Below the pieces are notes generated by a model. That model did not search any database, was not told the origin of the DNA, and saw only the letters and a program-made list of their open reading frames with translations. Made by a program: the position numbers and the translations under genes. A stretch of 64,000 bases of DNA from Verticillium longisporum (lineage: Eukaryota; Ascomycota; Sordariomycetes; Glomerellales; Plectosphaerellaceae), in the NCBI GenBank assembly GCA_019188255.1, contig JAETXT010000007.1, positions 2,108,001 through 2,172,000 on the forward strand, given 5' to 3'. Below, piece after piece: positions 23,392 through 34,362 of this stretch (position 1 is its first letter; every line of letters starts with the position of its first letter).

Positions 23392-24696
23392 TTAACCCTG
23401 CATCTTCTTTCTCTTGCCGATCTGGGCTGAGAAACCCGTCTTGATGGCCGTGACAGTTCTCCGGGAACCGCAGTTGTTGCAGTTGACGAAGTAGAGACGG
23501 TTCTCACCCTTGTTGAGCTCTGTGTTAGGGGACTTGCATGTCTTGCAGGTGACGTACTCGACTGTGGAGTGGTTAGCACTGCCATGGTCACGCATAATGG
23601 GAGACGGGGGCCGACTGACTGATGTACTTTCGCAGAACGTTCTCGATCTGCTTCTGCTGGAAGCGACCCTTGATGACAAGGCGTCGGCTACCGTCGACGG
23701 AACCGCTGGTACCCAGTTCGGAGAACAGGTACTGGGTAACGTGCTCGTCCGTCCTCTTCATGCGCTTCGCAATCTCGGCAATGTTGGCGAAGATGGTCTT
23801 CTTGTTGCCTTCACGCACGCACTGGGGGGCGGGATCTTGTAGCTCTTGGTGCCGCTCAGAGCGTGGTCGGGGTTCTTCTGCGACAGCTGGTGGAAGAACC
23901 TGTCGAGGAGCAGGGTGTAGCTCAGGGACTTGTTCTCGTCGTGCTGCCAGATGCCAGTGCCGGCCTCCATGTCGCCCTCGTCGGCGGCCTCCTCGGGTGC
24001 GGCCTCGGTCTCGGCCTCGTCCTTGAGTTCGAGAGCCTTGAGCTTGGCGGCAAAGTCGTCCTCCTCGCCCTCCTTGGGCACCTTCTTCTTCTTCTTCTTC
24101 TTCATGGACAGGTCGAGTCCACCATCCTCAGCGGCGGCATCGCCGGCCTCGTCGTCCTCCTTGACGACCTTCTTCTTCTTCTTTTCTTCATGGTAAGGTC
24201 CAGGCCACCATCAGCGGCGGGGGCGTCGTCGCCTGCGGGGCGGCATCATCGACAGCGGCGGCTTCAGAGAGGGGATCAGTAAAGGCTTCAAGGGCGGCGC
24301 CAGGCGACGCCGTACGAGGCCTGTGCGACTGAGCCGATTCCTTGGTTGCAGCGGGAGACTTGACGATGGTGACGGAGCCGTCGGCGTCAACAACAACTTC
24401 CTCGCTGGAAAAGGCGACTGATTTTCGCTGCTTGCGGTCGGGGAGTGCGGTTTCCTACAGAAAAGGGGGAGGAGTAGTCAGTACGGTGGCGTTTGGAGAA
24501 CCGGTGGATGATGATGAAAATAAAAACTTCGACGTCGAAGGAAAATAATACACAGGTCAGGGAGCCGCGTTCCAAACGGGGTTCTTGTCGCTCGGGTTGG
24601 TCGTGGGTAAGGAAATGGTGGGGGGAGGGAGGACGAAGAGGGGCGAAATTGGTGGTCGAGGCTGCACCAGCTGGAGAGGGCTAAACTTACCTCCAT
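23392..24696 (-). CDS. SUI3: Translation initiation factor eIF2 subunit beta, with three apparent one-base deletions
   Basis: eIF2-beta is part of the GTP-binding complex that brings initiator Met-tRNA to the 40S ribosome. Exons are 24696..24691 (only Met-Glu), 24454..23620 and 23561..23392, with introns of 236 and 58 nt. Lysine blocks (MKKKKKKK) lie in the acidic N-terminal half. The core reads KIPPP...[53 protein letters not shown], and the C2-C2 zinc ribbon CKTCKSPNT...NCNNCGSRR. The literal frame is broken at three places: a G run (plus strand) near 24237-24242, a merged CTTTTCTT near 24181-24188, and a six-G run at 23824-23829. Each needs one extra base, and with three added bases the exons total exactly 338 codons. 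As the gene is essential, errors in the sequence are the likely cause. Confidence 0.93.
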
Positions 24697-25478
24697 GATT
24701 GTGGTTGAGTTCGGCGAAAACGGATGTACCCTCTCGCCTGTCGTGTCGTGCAGGGTATATGGACCTATTGGGGCTGTCCTGGGGCGGAATCCAGTCCTGG
24801 AAATGCGGGCGTGGATGTGTGGTTTGAAAGTGTCGATCGATTGTGGTCGAAAAGGCCGATGGTGAGGAGGAGATGCGCCAGTTGGGATTTCTTTCTAGCT
24901 GGACAACCGAGATGGATTTCTAGAAGTGACGTTTGGCAAAACTATGGGCACTTGATGCGGGCGGGCAGTGATCGCTCGGTCCTTGCACCAGCATTGACTC
25001 CTGCTCAGAGGGGCAAGGGGGGCGCCACGGATTGGCCGTAACCAAGTGCCAGCGTCCGTTAGAGTGGTTCTCGCCGTCGTCAGACGCAAAACTGCCCTGT
25101 GAGTCAGAGAACTCACGTGATACAGAGTGCAAATCGTTGAACTTGGCAGCCAATAGCAGTTGATCAGAGTTGGGACTGGGTGGGGTCGCCAGGGCACGTT
25201 CCCCGGCTCCTCATCCGGGCCGGATCGGCCTCTTGTCGGGTCAGTGCAGGCCAGTTTCGCGAGTGGGATGCGAATGGAGCTCCCCTTCGTCTGCCAAGCT
25301 CCCCCCAAGGCCATGCCACTTCTGCTGGCCGCTCCAACTTCCTAGCCTCGGATTCTTGTGCCAGCGAAACAGCAGCGATTCCCTTCTAGCATTGTCTTTC
25401 TTCACCCTCGCGACAGAGCTCGACAGAGCTCAACGATCAACCGCTGAACAAGCCGTGTTCCTACCGCCACAAAGCGCC
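24697..25478. other. Divergent promoter region
   Basis: This stretch separates the minus-strand eIF2-beta start from the plus-strand Mim2-like start. No other gene recognised. Confidence 0.5.
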
Positions 25479-25879
25479 ATGGCGTCCGCCGACTCTTTCA
25501 TCATCCACGACGACAAATCCGCCTCGACCGACAATGACGAGCTCGATTCCCTGCCATCCATCTCCAGCAGCGTGATCGACTCCGAGGCCGACTCCGAGGC
25601 GCAGGCCGAGTGGGAGCGAAGCTTGGAGCAGATGCAGCTGATGCTGACCATGATCATTGTTCCCTTTGTCGGCAAATACTTTGGCAGGAAGTTTGCCTTC
25701 TGGAGTACGATAGGCCCCCTCCATCTCATCTCTCTAATGGTCTAGGAAGACTTGAGACTAACCAGTATCCTACAGGTTGGGGTCGCTACATGGAATGGAT
25801 GCACAACGTCGAGATTAGGTGGACGAACAAGGCAAAGTTCAAGGCCGTGGGAGTGGCAGAGGCGGCGGCAACGCTGTGA
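25479..25879 (+). CDS. Mim2-like mitochondrial outer-membrane import protein
   Basis: Two exons, 25479-25704 and 25776-25879, join across a 71-nt intron to give 109 residues. The N-terminal 50 residues are acidic and Ser-rich. A single hydrophobic segment follows (about residues 50-66, LEQMQLMLTMIIVPFVGKYFG), then an RKFAFWSWGRYMEW motif that spans the splice site. That arrangement (acidic tail, one membrane segment, aromatic/basic motif) fits fungal Mim2, a partner of Mim1 in inserting alpha-helical proteins into the mitochondrial outer membrane. The match rests on the short central motif only, so another small membrane protein remains possible. Confidence 0.65.
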
Positions 25880-26555
25880 ACAGGGCGGCAGTTATCGTTT
25901 CGATGACGACTCAACGCTTGATGCATGGTCGATCGTCGGTCGGGGTGCAGTCTATGGCAACGGGTCGCGTGTGTGCAAAAGACGTACAAATATTGGCGTT
26001 GGGAGTTTTGGTAGGGGAAACGCATAGAACGACAGCCAGGGCGTCGCGTAGCTTTCCACATGATAAAATAAGGTCGATACAATGAGCATGTGAATCAAGC
26101 ATATCCGTGCATGGCGTAATCACTCGCTACGTGTTGACGAAGTGCCTGCAGTTGTCACTATCGATGCGGCAACATCAATCTCAGAGGCTTTTCCAAATCA
26201 AGCAACGACATCAATTAGGAGGAGCTATTAAGTTGTCGTCCGCAAAGCCGTTGCGAAGACGGGTTCGAAGTCACAGAATGATTCCGCCCCGTTGCGTTTC
26301 ACGCCATAATTCATAACCCTGGTACCGCCGCTTTGTATACATATCCTGAACGCCAGCCCAATCAATACTGAGCGTTTCTGTCGCGAAGGACAAGAACGCA
26401 ATTCCCAGTAGTTGCAAAAGAGCACGGCGTCAACTCACGCAGCCAGTGCATAATGTTGGGCGCACATGTGCTTGTTGTTATTGTTCTTGTTGCCGTGGTG
26501 GTTGCTCATGTTGACAGTGACGATCACAGTCTCAAGTCGGCCGAGCTGGGGGCGC
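25880..26555. other. Intergenic, convergent 3' regions
   Basis: This is the 3' flank between the Mim2-like gene and the minus-strand MARVEL gene. Overlapping short frames only; nothing recognised. Confidence 0.5.
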
Positions 26556-27065
26556 TTACACACCAACCTGGGCCATGTTGGGCCTGCCGCCTCGGCGCAC
26601 GGAGCCGCCGCCGCGACGGAACTCTCGGACAGAGAAGAACATGCCGACAGCGAAGCAGGCAAACAGGAACCACATGAAGACGATGCTCGCCTGGATGGTG
26701 CGGCATCGCTTGACGACGTCGGCGGCGCCGTAGGCGATCCAGCTGCTGCCGCGACCGCGCCAGTTGCTGCAGTTGACGGCGCGGAGGCGGGCTGAGAGGA
26801 CAATGGCGGCAATAAGGGTGAAGAGGGTGGCCAAGCCGTCGAGGGCGAGCACGGCGACGGGGACGGCGATGGAGTCGATAAAGGCCGTCAGGAGGCCGTA
26901 GAGAGCGGCGATCCACGACAGGACAATGACGAACATGGAGAAGTTGATGGCGGCCATGTGGCCATTTTGGTTGAGGTCAATGACATTGCCGATGAGAGCT
27001 GTGAGGAGGAGGATCCAGAGAAGCTGCAGTGCACGAATGCCGCTCTTTGCGAGGCCTTCCAACAT
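26556..27065 (-). CDS. MARVEL-domain protein, Nce102-like
   Basis: A single exon of 169 residues with four hydrophobic segments at about residues 12-30, 41-62, 67-92 and 126-147, the topology of MARVEL-domain proteins. Features shared with fungal Nce102/Fhn1 are the start GIRALQLLWILLLTALIGN, the conserved cysteine pair region NCSNWRGRG / VVKRCRTIQAS before the last membrane segment, and a short basic Arg/Gly C-tail. Nce102 proteins organise plasma-membrane eisosome (MCC) domains and affect sphingolipid signalling and non-classical export. No intron is needed. Confidence 0.82.
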   Translation of the reverse strand: MLEGLAKSGIRALQLLWILLLTALIGNVIDLNQNGHMAAINFSMFVIVLSWIAALYGLLTAFIDSIAVPVAVLALDGLATLFTLIAAIVLSARLRAVNCSNWRGRGSSWIAYGAADVVKRCRTIQASIVFMWFLFACFAVGMFFSVREFRRGGGSVRRGGRPNMAQVGV

Positions 27066-28704
27066 AATGGCGGTTGTTTAGAATGCTGTGGATGCGAAAT
27101 GTGGGAAGGAGGATGGAGCAGGGGAAGTTGTTGATTTTCGCAATGGCAGAGGAACAAGCTGGAGAGAGTAAGGTTGGATGATTGGGAAAGGCACAGGTCA
27201 GACGATCATGAGAGGTGCGTTGGGAGAGCAACAGTTCTTTAATACGGAGCGACCGGCTGCGGTCTGCGTCCCACGTCTGCGCCGGCAGGTTACGTCTGCC
27301 ATGTCTGAAAAGTCGTCGGGCGCCGGAAAGGCAAGGGACAAGGTCAGTCGATGACCGATGACCCGTCAGATCAGGCCAGCAGCCTAGGCCACTACCACTT
27401 CTACCACCACACCACTTCTTCCTCCATCCAGTACAGTGACGAGCCTGTGGATCGGCAGTTGCGGGAGCCATGACCTCATGTGCATTGGCACTTGCAGCGG
27501 CACGCACCCACCATCGAGCCCGCCAGCGTACGTACCCATGTCATCATCGTTCAGGGAAAAAAACCCCGACACGCCAGGAGGGACCCTCTTTTCAGCTCCC
27601 TCGCCAACCACAATGAAAGCGGCCACCACTGACTGATGGCTGCTGCCAGTCAGTCTCTTTGAGAGGGGTTTTCTGCTTCCTTACCTACCTAGGTAGGTAC
27701 CTAGGTAGGGAAGGTACCTTACCCAGCCTCGGCCAGTGGCACTTCCCCAAAGCACACCACCTCGGGTTGGTAGGGGACCCATCCCCATAGCAATAGCACG
27801 CCCTCCGGCAGCTCGGGAACAGCATCCCCCAATCAATCCTTACCAGCGATCCCTCCGCGAAACACATCACTGCCGCCCCTGCAGGACCCTGCGGGTTTGC
27901 CCTATAGCCTGCCAACCTCGCACGACCTGCAGTGTTCTTCGATACCCATGCCGTTTAGGAAATTGTCTGGGGAAGCGCTGTTCAACAACCAATCTTTGAG
28001 AGAAAGAGAAGTCGGGGGCGCTGTGCTAGAATCCGGATGCATTTCTCGCCAGTGTCATCTGGCCACGCTTGGCATGGTCTTGAAGCTCCGGTGGCTTGGA
28101 TGCTCTAGTCGCTCCACCTTACCCTGCCTACCTGCCTGCCCTAGCTGCTTGGACGGAGGGACAGACAGCCGTGGCCATGGCCTGGGCTCTTGTCTCGGAT
28201 GGATCGGTCCTCTTCAAAAGCTCTCTGCTATCACACATAACGTGCGGTGCCTCAAGTATGACAGCATTGAAAAAATGTCGCTGTGACCGTCCAATACCGC
28301 ATGCGGTAGAGGGCCCGAGTAGCGCGACGGCTGTTCAGTAGCTCCAACACTGATGACGCAAATCAACCCAATGCTGTGTTCGGCTGCTGGCTGCGCCAAA
28401 TTGCCCAAGGCCCCATAAGGCTGAACGAGTCATGCTGGTATATCGAGCATTACGGACCTCTGATATATGACGTCTTTGCTCCGTTACACTCTACTCGGCA
28501 TCTTCACAATCAGACTTTAGTCCTGACCCTGCATTGAAGCGAGCGCCTGCTCTTGGACTACTCCAGGGACTATTCTAGGGAGAAAATGGGACGAGGCGGC
28601 TCTATGAACAATTAATCGTTTCCCCAATAGGATAACGCGGCAGTGGCCAAGGACGGATGCCCCTCAGAAGCTCCTAATGTGCTCCCTTGTCAGTTCCAGC
28701 TACA
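27066..28704. other. Intergenic, 1.6 kb
   Basis: No gene recognised. It includes a palindrome-rich block around 27681-27720 built from TACCTAGGTA-type words. The left part is the promoter of the MARVEL gene; the right part is the 3' flank of the Ccz1 gene. Confidence 0.5.
27681..27720. repeat. Palindromic TACCTAGGTA/GGTACC block
   Basis: Overlapping palindromes (CCTAGG, GGTACC and TACCTAGGTA repeated) in 40 bases. A similar block occurs at 31578-31606. It could form hairpins or be a degenerate tandem repeat; function unknown. Confidence 0.7.
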
Positions 28705-31169
28705 TCACCGGTTCAGACTCAACAAGCCCTCTATATACTTCCGTGTGTCCACACCGATCCCCGACGCCAGACGGCCAGCGCCCTCGCCCCAACTGCCACC
28801 AGTCTCGGCAAATGTGCCGCTGAATCCTCTAGAGCTGGCGTGGTCACTTGCTCGCCGGATCAAGAAGATCTCTTTATCTACCCTTGGCTCCGGTGCAGGG
28901 GACTTCTTAATAAGTCGATCGGCGCTGGACTCGCTCGCTGCAGGGTCTTCTGTGCTAGGGCTGGCCTCGTCGATGATAGCCTCCTCAGAAGTTTGAGCTT
29001 CCTCCTGAGATTGGGCTGAGCCAGTCCGGTCCAATATCCGCTGCCAGACCACCCACCATCCGCGGTTTGTCTTACACGTCCGCTCGAGCTCGGTAACGTT
29101 ACGACGTGTGAGGGCGTACATGTTCAGTAGTTGCATGTGTGTATTGATCGCCTCAACACGTGACCATGCATCTGTGCCCTCTGAAGGTAGCTGGCTCGGG
29201 TCCGGTATGTTTGGCAGTGTTGAGTGGACGGTCAATGCTGTCGGGTCCCAAATGACATCGTAAATGCTCGTGCCAGCAGCGCCGACGGACGGCCGTTCGG
29301 GGCGATATTTTGTTGACGCCAGAAGCGGCTTTTGCAAAGGGACCAGTTGCCGGTGCAGATTCCGGTAGAATGACTTCCATGAGAGGGAGTCTGTTCGAAG
29401 CTCAAACAAGAATGTGTAGATGAATGGTTTGTTGACATAGACCACGATTCGCATCTTCTTCGTTTTGTTCTGGCTGTGTGTCGTAAAGGTTGATGCAGAG
29501 GACGCAGGGACACCAGGGATCGGGGTAATCTCGTTGACGAGACTTCCGATATTCTTTACAACCTGACTTTCGGAGAGATCTCGTTCTGCCTTCTCGAGTT
29601 CCACATGAACGGTCCGGAGCATTGTTCGAGCGTTGCTATCCTCTCTATCCGGATCGCCATGCTCACCGAAATCGTCGCCTTCACTGGCACTGCTCTCCTC
29701 GACATCTCCCAGAAGCCCGATGAGGTAGTGGCCAGTGGTGTCGGCTACCTTCTTCGGCGCAGGGGCCTGAGCGCTGACGGCGGATTCGCCTTCAAGCTTG
29801 TCCGCGTCTTGGGCAAACTGCTCGTCAGACTTGCCAATAGACCAGTAAGTTCCATAGCCGAGTTTCATATAAGTCATGAATCTGTCTAGATGCCCGTCGG
29901 CATCTTTTGATCCGTCCGTGGGGCTCTCATCGGATGGTGTTGGAACGTCAGGCGTCCTAGCCTCCGCAACTGTGCCAATGGTCTGGCCTCGTCGGTCAGC
30001 CAGCGTCTGGCTTGATACGGAGCCTTTTGAATCTGCAGAACCAATCGAAGGGCGAAAGGGGGTCCCCTTGGAGGACTTGGCGGTCTCCTTATCCCCCTTG
30101 GTAACCTTCCCTCGCCGAGCTCGGCGCAATGAAGTTGGGCTGTCGTGGACGCCGTAAGCATTCGAGCCCCACGTGTAGAGGTCCTCCATCCAGCAAGTCA
30201 CGTCCCTTAAAGACTTCCGGGAGAGGCCACCCACTCCCAGAAAGATGGCTCCGTCATCGGGCCCGGGCTCTCGACCAGTGCCGAGCCATGGAGCGGTCGA
30301 TCCATCGGAAGATTCAAGGTCCGTCACGTTGGAGCCGAATCTCGAGATAATCAGATCCTGAAGGCCTTCGATCCTGCCGACCAGACCTTCAAGTACGTCT
30401 CGCTCTCCACTCCCGCGCTCCTCCTCACCGACACCGATGCCGAGCTCGCTCGATGCAGCAATATTGATGCTTCCCAAAAGGCTACGAGTCGGGTTACCCT
30501 GTAGCATGACATTCCAGGTCGACAGGAACCAGTCCCAGTAGCGAGTCAGAATACTGACGAATTTGGGTCGCCCAGTGCGCACAAACAGCGAGCTCAGAGA
30601 GAAGCCGTGGTGCAAGAGGGACGTGGAGTGCGCACGGAGCAGATCCTGTAACAACAGCGTAGCCGGCTTGATCTCTTTTGATGAGTACTCGACCACCTCC
30701 TCGACGGGCTCACCAGTTTTGCCGGTTGTGAGCTTTGGCGGCAGAGGAATCTTGGTAAGGTCAATCGACTGTGATGAAGTTAGACACCAGTTTTCCAGAC
30801 AGGCCGCGTGGTCGTGATCCAGCTTACAACAAGAGCCCACCAACCAGACTCGATTTCGTGAAGCACGACGCGTGACTTTTCAGTGTCAATGGTGTCGACG
30901 GGTTGGCCCCCCGAAAAACTCTTGCCAAAGTCCACCATGCCTTGGGCGAGGCCAATCTGTCGGAGGCGCTCATTGCGCTCTTCCTGGGAGACATTCTCAG
31001 TTGGTCTACCCTGCCCGCGGGAGCGGTGACGGCGTTTGTGGCGTTGTGTGGTGACCGATGCGTAATAAACGATCTGGTCGTCAATAGTATCATCGGTGAT
31101 GCCGAGTGAGGGGTTGAAGATGGCGAGGAAGCCCAGCTGCGCGGGAACGATACCGCCTGGGGATGCCAT
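28705..31169 (-). CDS. CCZ1: Vacuolar fusion protein Ccz1
   Basis: With Mon1, Ccz1 forms the guanine nucleotide exchange factor for the Rab7 homologue Ypt7, driving fusion of endosomes and autophagosomes with the vacuole. Exons 31169..30828 and 30768..28705 join across a 59-nt intron to give 801 residues. The first longin domain opens with PAQLGFLAIFNPSLG and DDQIVYYAS, and the splice join reads GWWALV/SIDLTKIPLPP as in relatives. A long, poorly conserved Ser/Glu-rich middle precedes the C-terminal part (KMRIVVYVNKPFIYTFLFELRT), which ends in DTRKYIEGLLSLNR. The start at 31169 (MASPGGIVPAQ) is preferred to the in-frame upstream ATG at 31220. No damage seen. Confidence 0.88.
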
Positions 31170-32021
31170 GTTGTGTGGCCGACCGACGTCTGTCGGTGTC
31201 TCAGTGAATCTGGTCCTCAAACCGTCTTCTCGTCCAGGCAGCTCTCGTCGAAACTCGTGTGGGGCGCCCGAGAGTGAGGCTCCAACCAGCTACCCACTCT
31301 TTGCAAGGTGACCTGCTGCCCGGGCGTGGTGGATGTGTATTGGTCGGGGCCTTCCCTGCTGCAACTGACGGGCAGGGGAGGTATTTGTAGAGAGTCTCCG
31401 TTGAGCGGAAGATGGTGCGTTGGTGGAAGCAGGATGTCGCTGCGCAACACGACATGCACGAAGGTGGTTGTTCAGCTTGCGATCCCTGACAGATCTAGGC
31501 CGGCCTGGCGTGTCCCATCCTGCTGGAGAGCGGCGCGGCCCTCCGTGTTGTGCTCTAGCCTCCACAGAGGAGGTGCCTTGCTAGGTAGGTACCTACCTAC
31601 CTTACTGGGGCTTCAGCGATCGAGATCAGTCCCTGGGGGACGGGAGGCTCGGTGAAGCTGACTAAGGCGCTCCTTGCAATAGGAACATCAGTCTGGCCAG
31701 TACTTACAGGGATCCCACAACCTCCTTCCTGCATACCACCTATTGCATGCACCTACCTTCTCACAATTGTTCCATCATCCTTCCGGGATAGGTATTTAGG
31801 GCAAGGTAGAGACAGCTCATCACGATCTTGCAGGTTCACGCCATCGATCTCTGGCCTGAACCCCTCACCATGAGCATGCATGAATCTGTACAACATCACA
31901 TCTGGTCAAATGAAGGACATCTTGATTCGCTTCATCCCACTCCCCCAACAGGGCCGTGCCCGTCGCCATTGCACTGTCAAGAAAGGGTTGTTGAGATCAT
32001 GAGATGCCACCAACAGCCTCG
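31170..32021. other. Intergenic
   Basis: This stretch holds the Ccz1 promoter and the 3' flank of the DUF7580 gene. A TAGGTACCTACC-type palindrome block lies at 31578-31606. No gene recognised. Confidence 0.5.
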
Positions 32022-33862
32022 TCAAGTCCTCTGACCCCCTGCGACAAGGTAATCACGACATCGTTGCAGAGGCTGCACAACTCTCAAGAGCATCTCCTGC
32101 CTCCACTCATCTCGGCCACATGGTGCACTGCGGTTCCCTCCCAAACACCACCCGACAGCATCAGCATACTCACTACCAGCCTCTTCAATGACCTCGCGCT
32201 GCCAGTCTCGCGCCGCCAGAATGTCGAATCCCGCCCTCTCCATGTCGCTGCTGCCTACTGGCCACCGCTTCCTGCAGGGCTGCTCCTCAAGGATATCGCC
32301 GAAGCAAAGCTCCAAGAGGATGATTCCTAGCTGATCCAACGACCGGCTGAACTCCAGGCTGGCCGCATGCACGCCTTCTACACCTTTGGCGCGCGAACCG
32401 ATAAAATGCTGGCTCACGTGAGGCTGATCCAACTGTAGCACACCTCGCTGTTCTGGCTCTCGAAAGAACACTATGTCGCCCTTTTTCAACGACACCGGCA
32501 ACCACGGTGTTTTCAGCATGCGACGAGTAATTAGTACCAATCCGAGAAGTTGTACAAACGAAGAGGCCAAAATCAAAGACAGGACATATCGCTGGCGCCG
32601 ATTCGGTCGAGTCCGCACCTCACCCCGAAGGATCTGCTTCAGCGTCACTGACGTGATCTCCTGCCTCTCTTGATCGCGAGCTGTGAAAACAAAATATCGG
32701 CAGTTCTCGTCTGCCAGAAAGCCACGGCACGACTCGCCATCTGCTGCTAGCGAGGCGCAAAGACTAGAGATTGGCCCCTTTTCTAATCCGTCGACTGCTG
32801 TGTCTTTTGGTGTCAGAACCATAGAGGGAGGCGCCATGAGCTCCATCAGTATCACGTCTTATGGGATCAGTCCGGTCCGGCCTACCTTGAGGAACTGACA
32901 GCTTCAATTCGTGGCGTTGAACGCATCGCTGACTTTGCAGGTTGGCCTTGTCTGTGGTTCGGCTCGCTCATGACCAGGCTCTCCAAGTCTTCAGCAGCTC
33001 GATCGAGGGCAGTCGACTGCTCAGCATCTTCAGATATTCTAGCCTTGCGCGTGGCCCATTGGGACAGCTCCGTTGCCTCGAACCAGAAATTGAATTCCGA
33101 CTTCTTCCCTGTCCGGTGCTGAAGTTGCAGGTTCGCGCAGTGTTGTTGGGAACAATGACAGTTCCAGGCGTCTGCGAGCAAATATAACACCCTGGCAGCC
33201 TTCATCCAGAATTGACATATCACGTTGTCACCGATCCTCGACTTGAACTCTGATGCCTGTTGTACAAGGTGCGCATGTTTGTCGCTGGAGTCCAAAAGCT
33301 TCTCGAGCTTATCGTTGTAGGCTTGGAGCTCCGCAAACAGTTGAGTTCGAACACTCTCGTTTTGGCTGAACTTGAATCTGTATGACTGGAAGGCGCGCCC
33401 TTCCTTTGTCATGACAGTCATGTTCACACGACTTTTGCTCTTTGTGTCCTATAGAATCTTTTCCTGGACGAACTCGGACTTGGCAGATAATTGATCGTTC
33501 AGGTCGCCCATCACACGCTTCATTCCCTCCACATATCCCAGGTATAGTTCGTACGAGTCTTGTAGGCGGTGTTCGAGCAACTTCGCCACCGACGGATCTC
33601 TCCATCCACTCCCGCCCGGGTCATTGAGTTGCTCTTCAATCTTGCTACCGTCGTCGTTGAGTGCCAAGGGAAGGACCAACTGTCTCAGATGGCGCTTCAG
33701 GAACAATCGCTGGTATTTGAGCTCATCGTTGCACTTCTTGTACTCGAGTCTGATCTTGTAGAACAAGCCCAGTCTCTTTGCAACCTCTCCGTAATTCTCC
33801 AGCGCCGAGATAGCGAGGGGAAATGCGCCAAGTACAGCACCAGCAACTTCGAGACCGGACAT
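32022..33862 (-). CDS. DUF7580-type fungal protein with pseudokinase-like C-terminus
   Basis: The N-terminus MSGLEVAGAVLGAFPLAISALENYGEVA is the signature opening of a large fungal family annotated DUF7580, often found with prion-inhibition/HeLo-like modules in immune-type proteins. The middle is alpha-helical (YKKCNDELKYQRLFLKRHLRQ; ELQAYNDKLEKLL). The C-terminal part (RQRYVLSLILASSFVQLLG, LDQPHVSQHF, SLDQLGIILLELCFGD, then SEYADAVGWCL) looks like a degenerate kinase C-lobe. The literal frame meets a TAG at 33449-33451. A GTCCAG...TTCCAG intron (33386-33469, 84 nt) would remove it in frame, but the donor is weak. A second intron, 32764-32885, restores the frame to LCASLAADGES. The gene is either three-exon or broken by a nonsense change. 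It is divergent from the ankyrin gene 500 bp away. Confidence 0.72.
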
Positions 33863-34362
33863 TGACAGCACTCAGCGTAGCGTTAGAAGGTCGTACGTTG
33901 GTCAGGTCTCTGATGCACCCACTCAAGACTCGGTCGAGTGGTCGAGTGTCAATGTGTGGCGGAAAGCAAGACAGCCGACGAGATCTTGGATCAAGTCAGA
34001 AACCAAAGAGGGGGATAGCTCGTTTATTGCTCGGCCTCATGTGCTGCTGCAGGTGTGGTCATCATGGTCGGCGGCTGCAGCATGTCTGCCAACAACAACT
34101 GGCCAACCGCGGGGTAATCGAGTATGACACGAATGTGTCGCACACCTCGCCTGCTCATCCTCAACCACGGTCGTTTAGGAAGCAGATCACAGCTCCGATG
34201 ACAATCAGAATCATCAACAACAACCACCGAATTTTCTGCCAGACATACCCGAGAGCCTGCGCGGCACTCGAGGTAAGCCCTAGTAGTCTCCTACCATGGA
34301 TCAAAGCATTTCTATTTGATGTTTTAATCTTAAACAAAATATTCATCATCTTGGGCTTTCAG
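33863..34362. other. Divergent promoter region with a possible 5' exon
   Basis: Mostly promoter for the two divergent genes. A frame without stops from 34179 to 34272 (reading EADHSSDDNQNHQQQPPNFLPDI then PESLRGTR) ends at a GTAAGC donor and joins in frame to 34363. A short MSANNNWPTAG peptide at 34082 could be the start exon. That join fails by one base at a four-G run (34113-34118 region), so it stays unproven. Confidence 0.35.
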
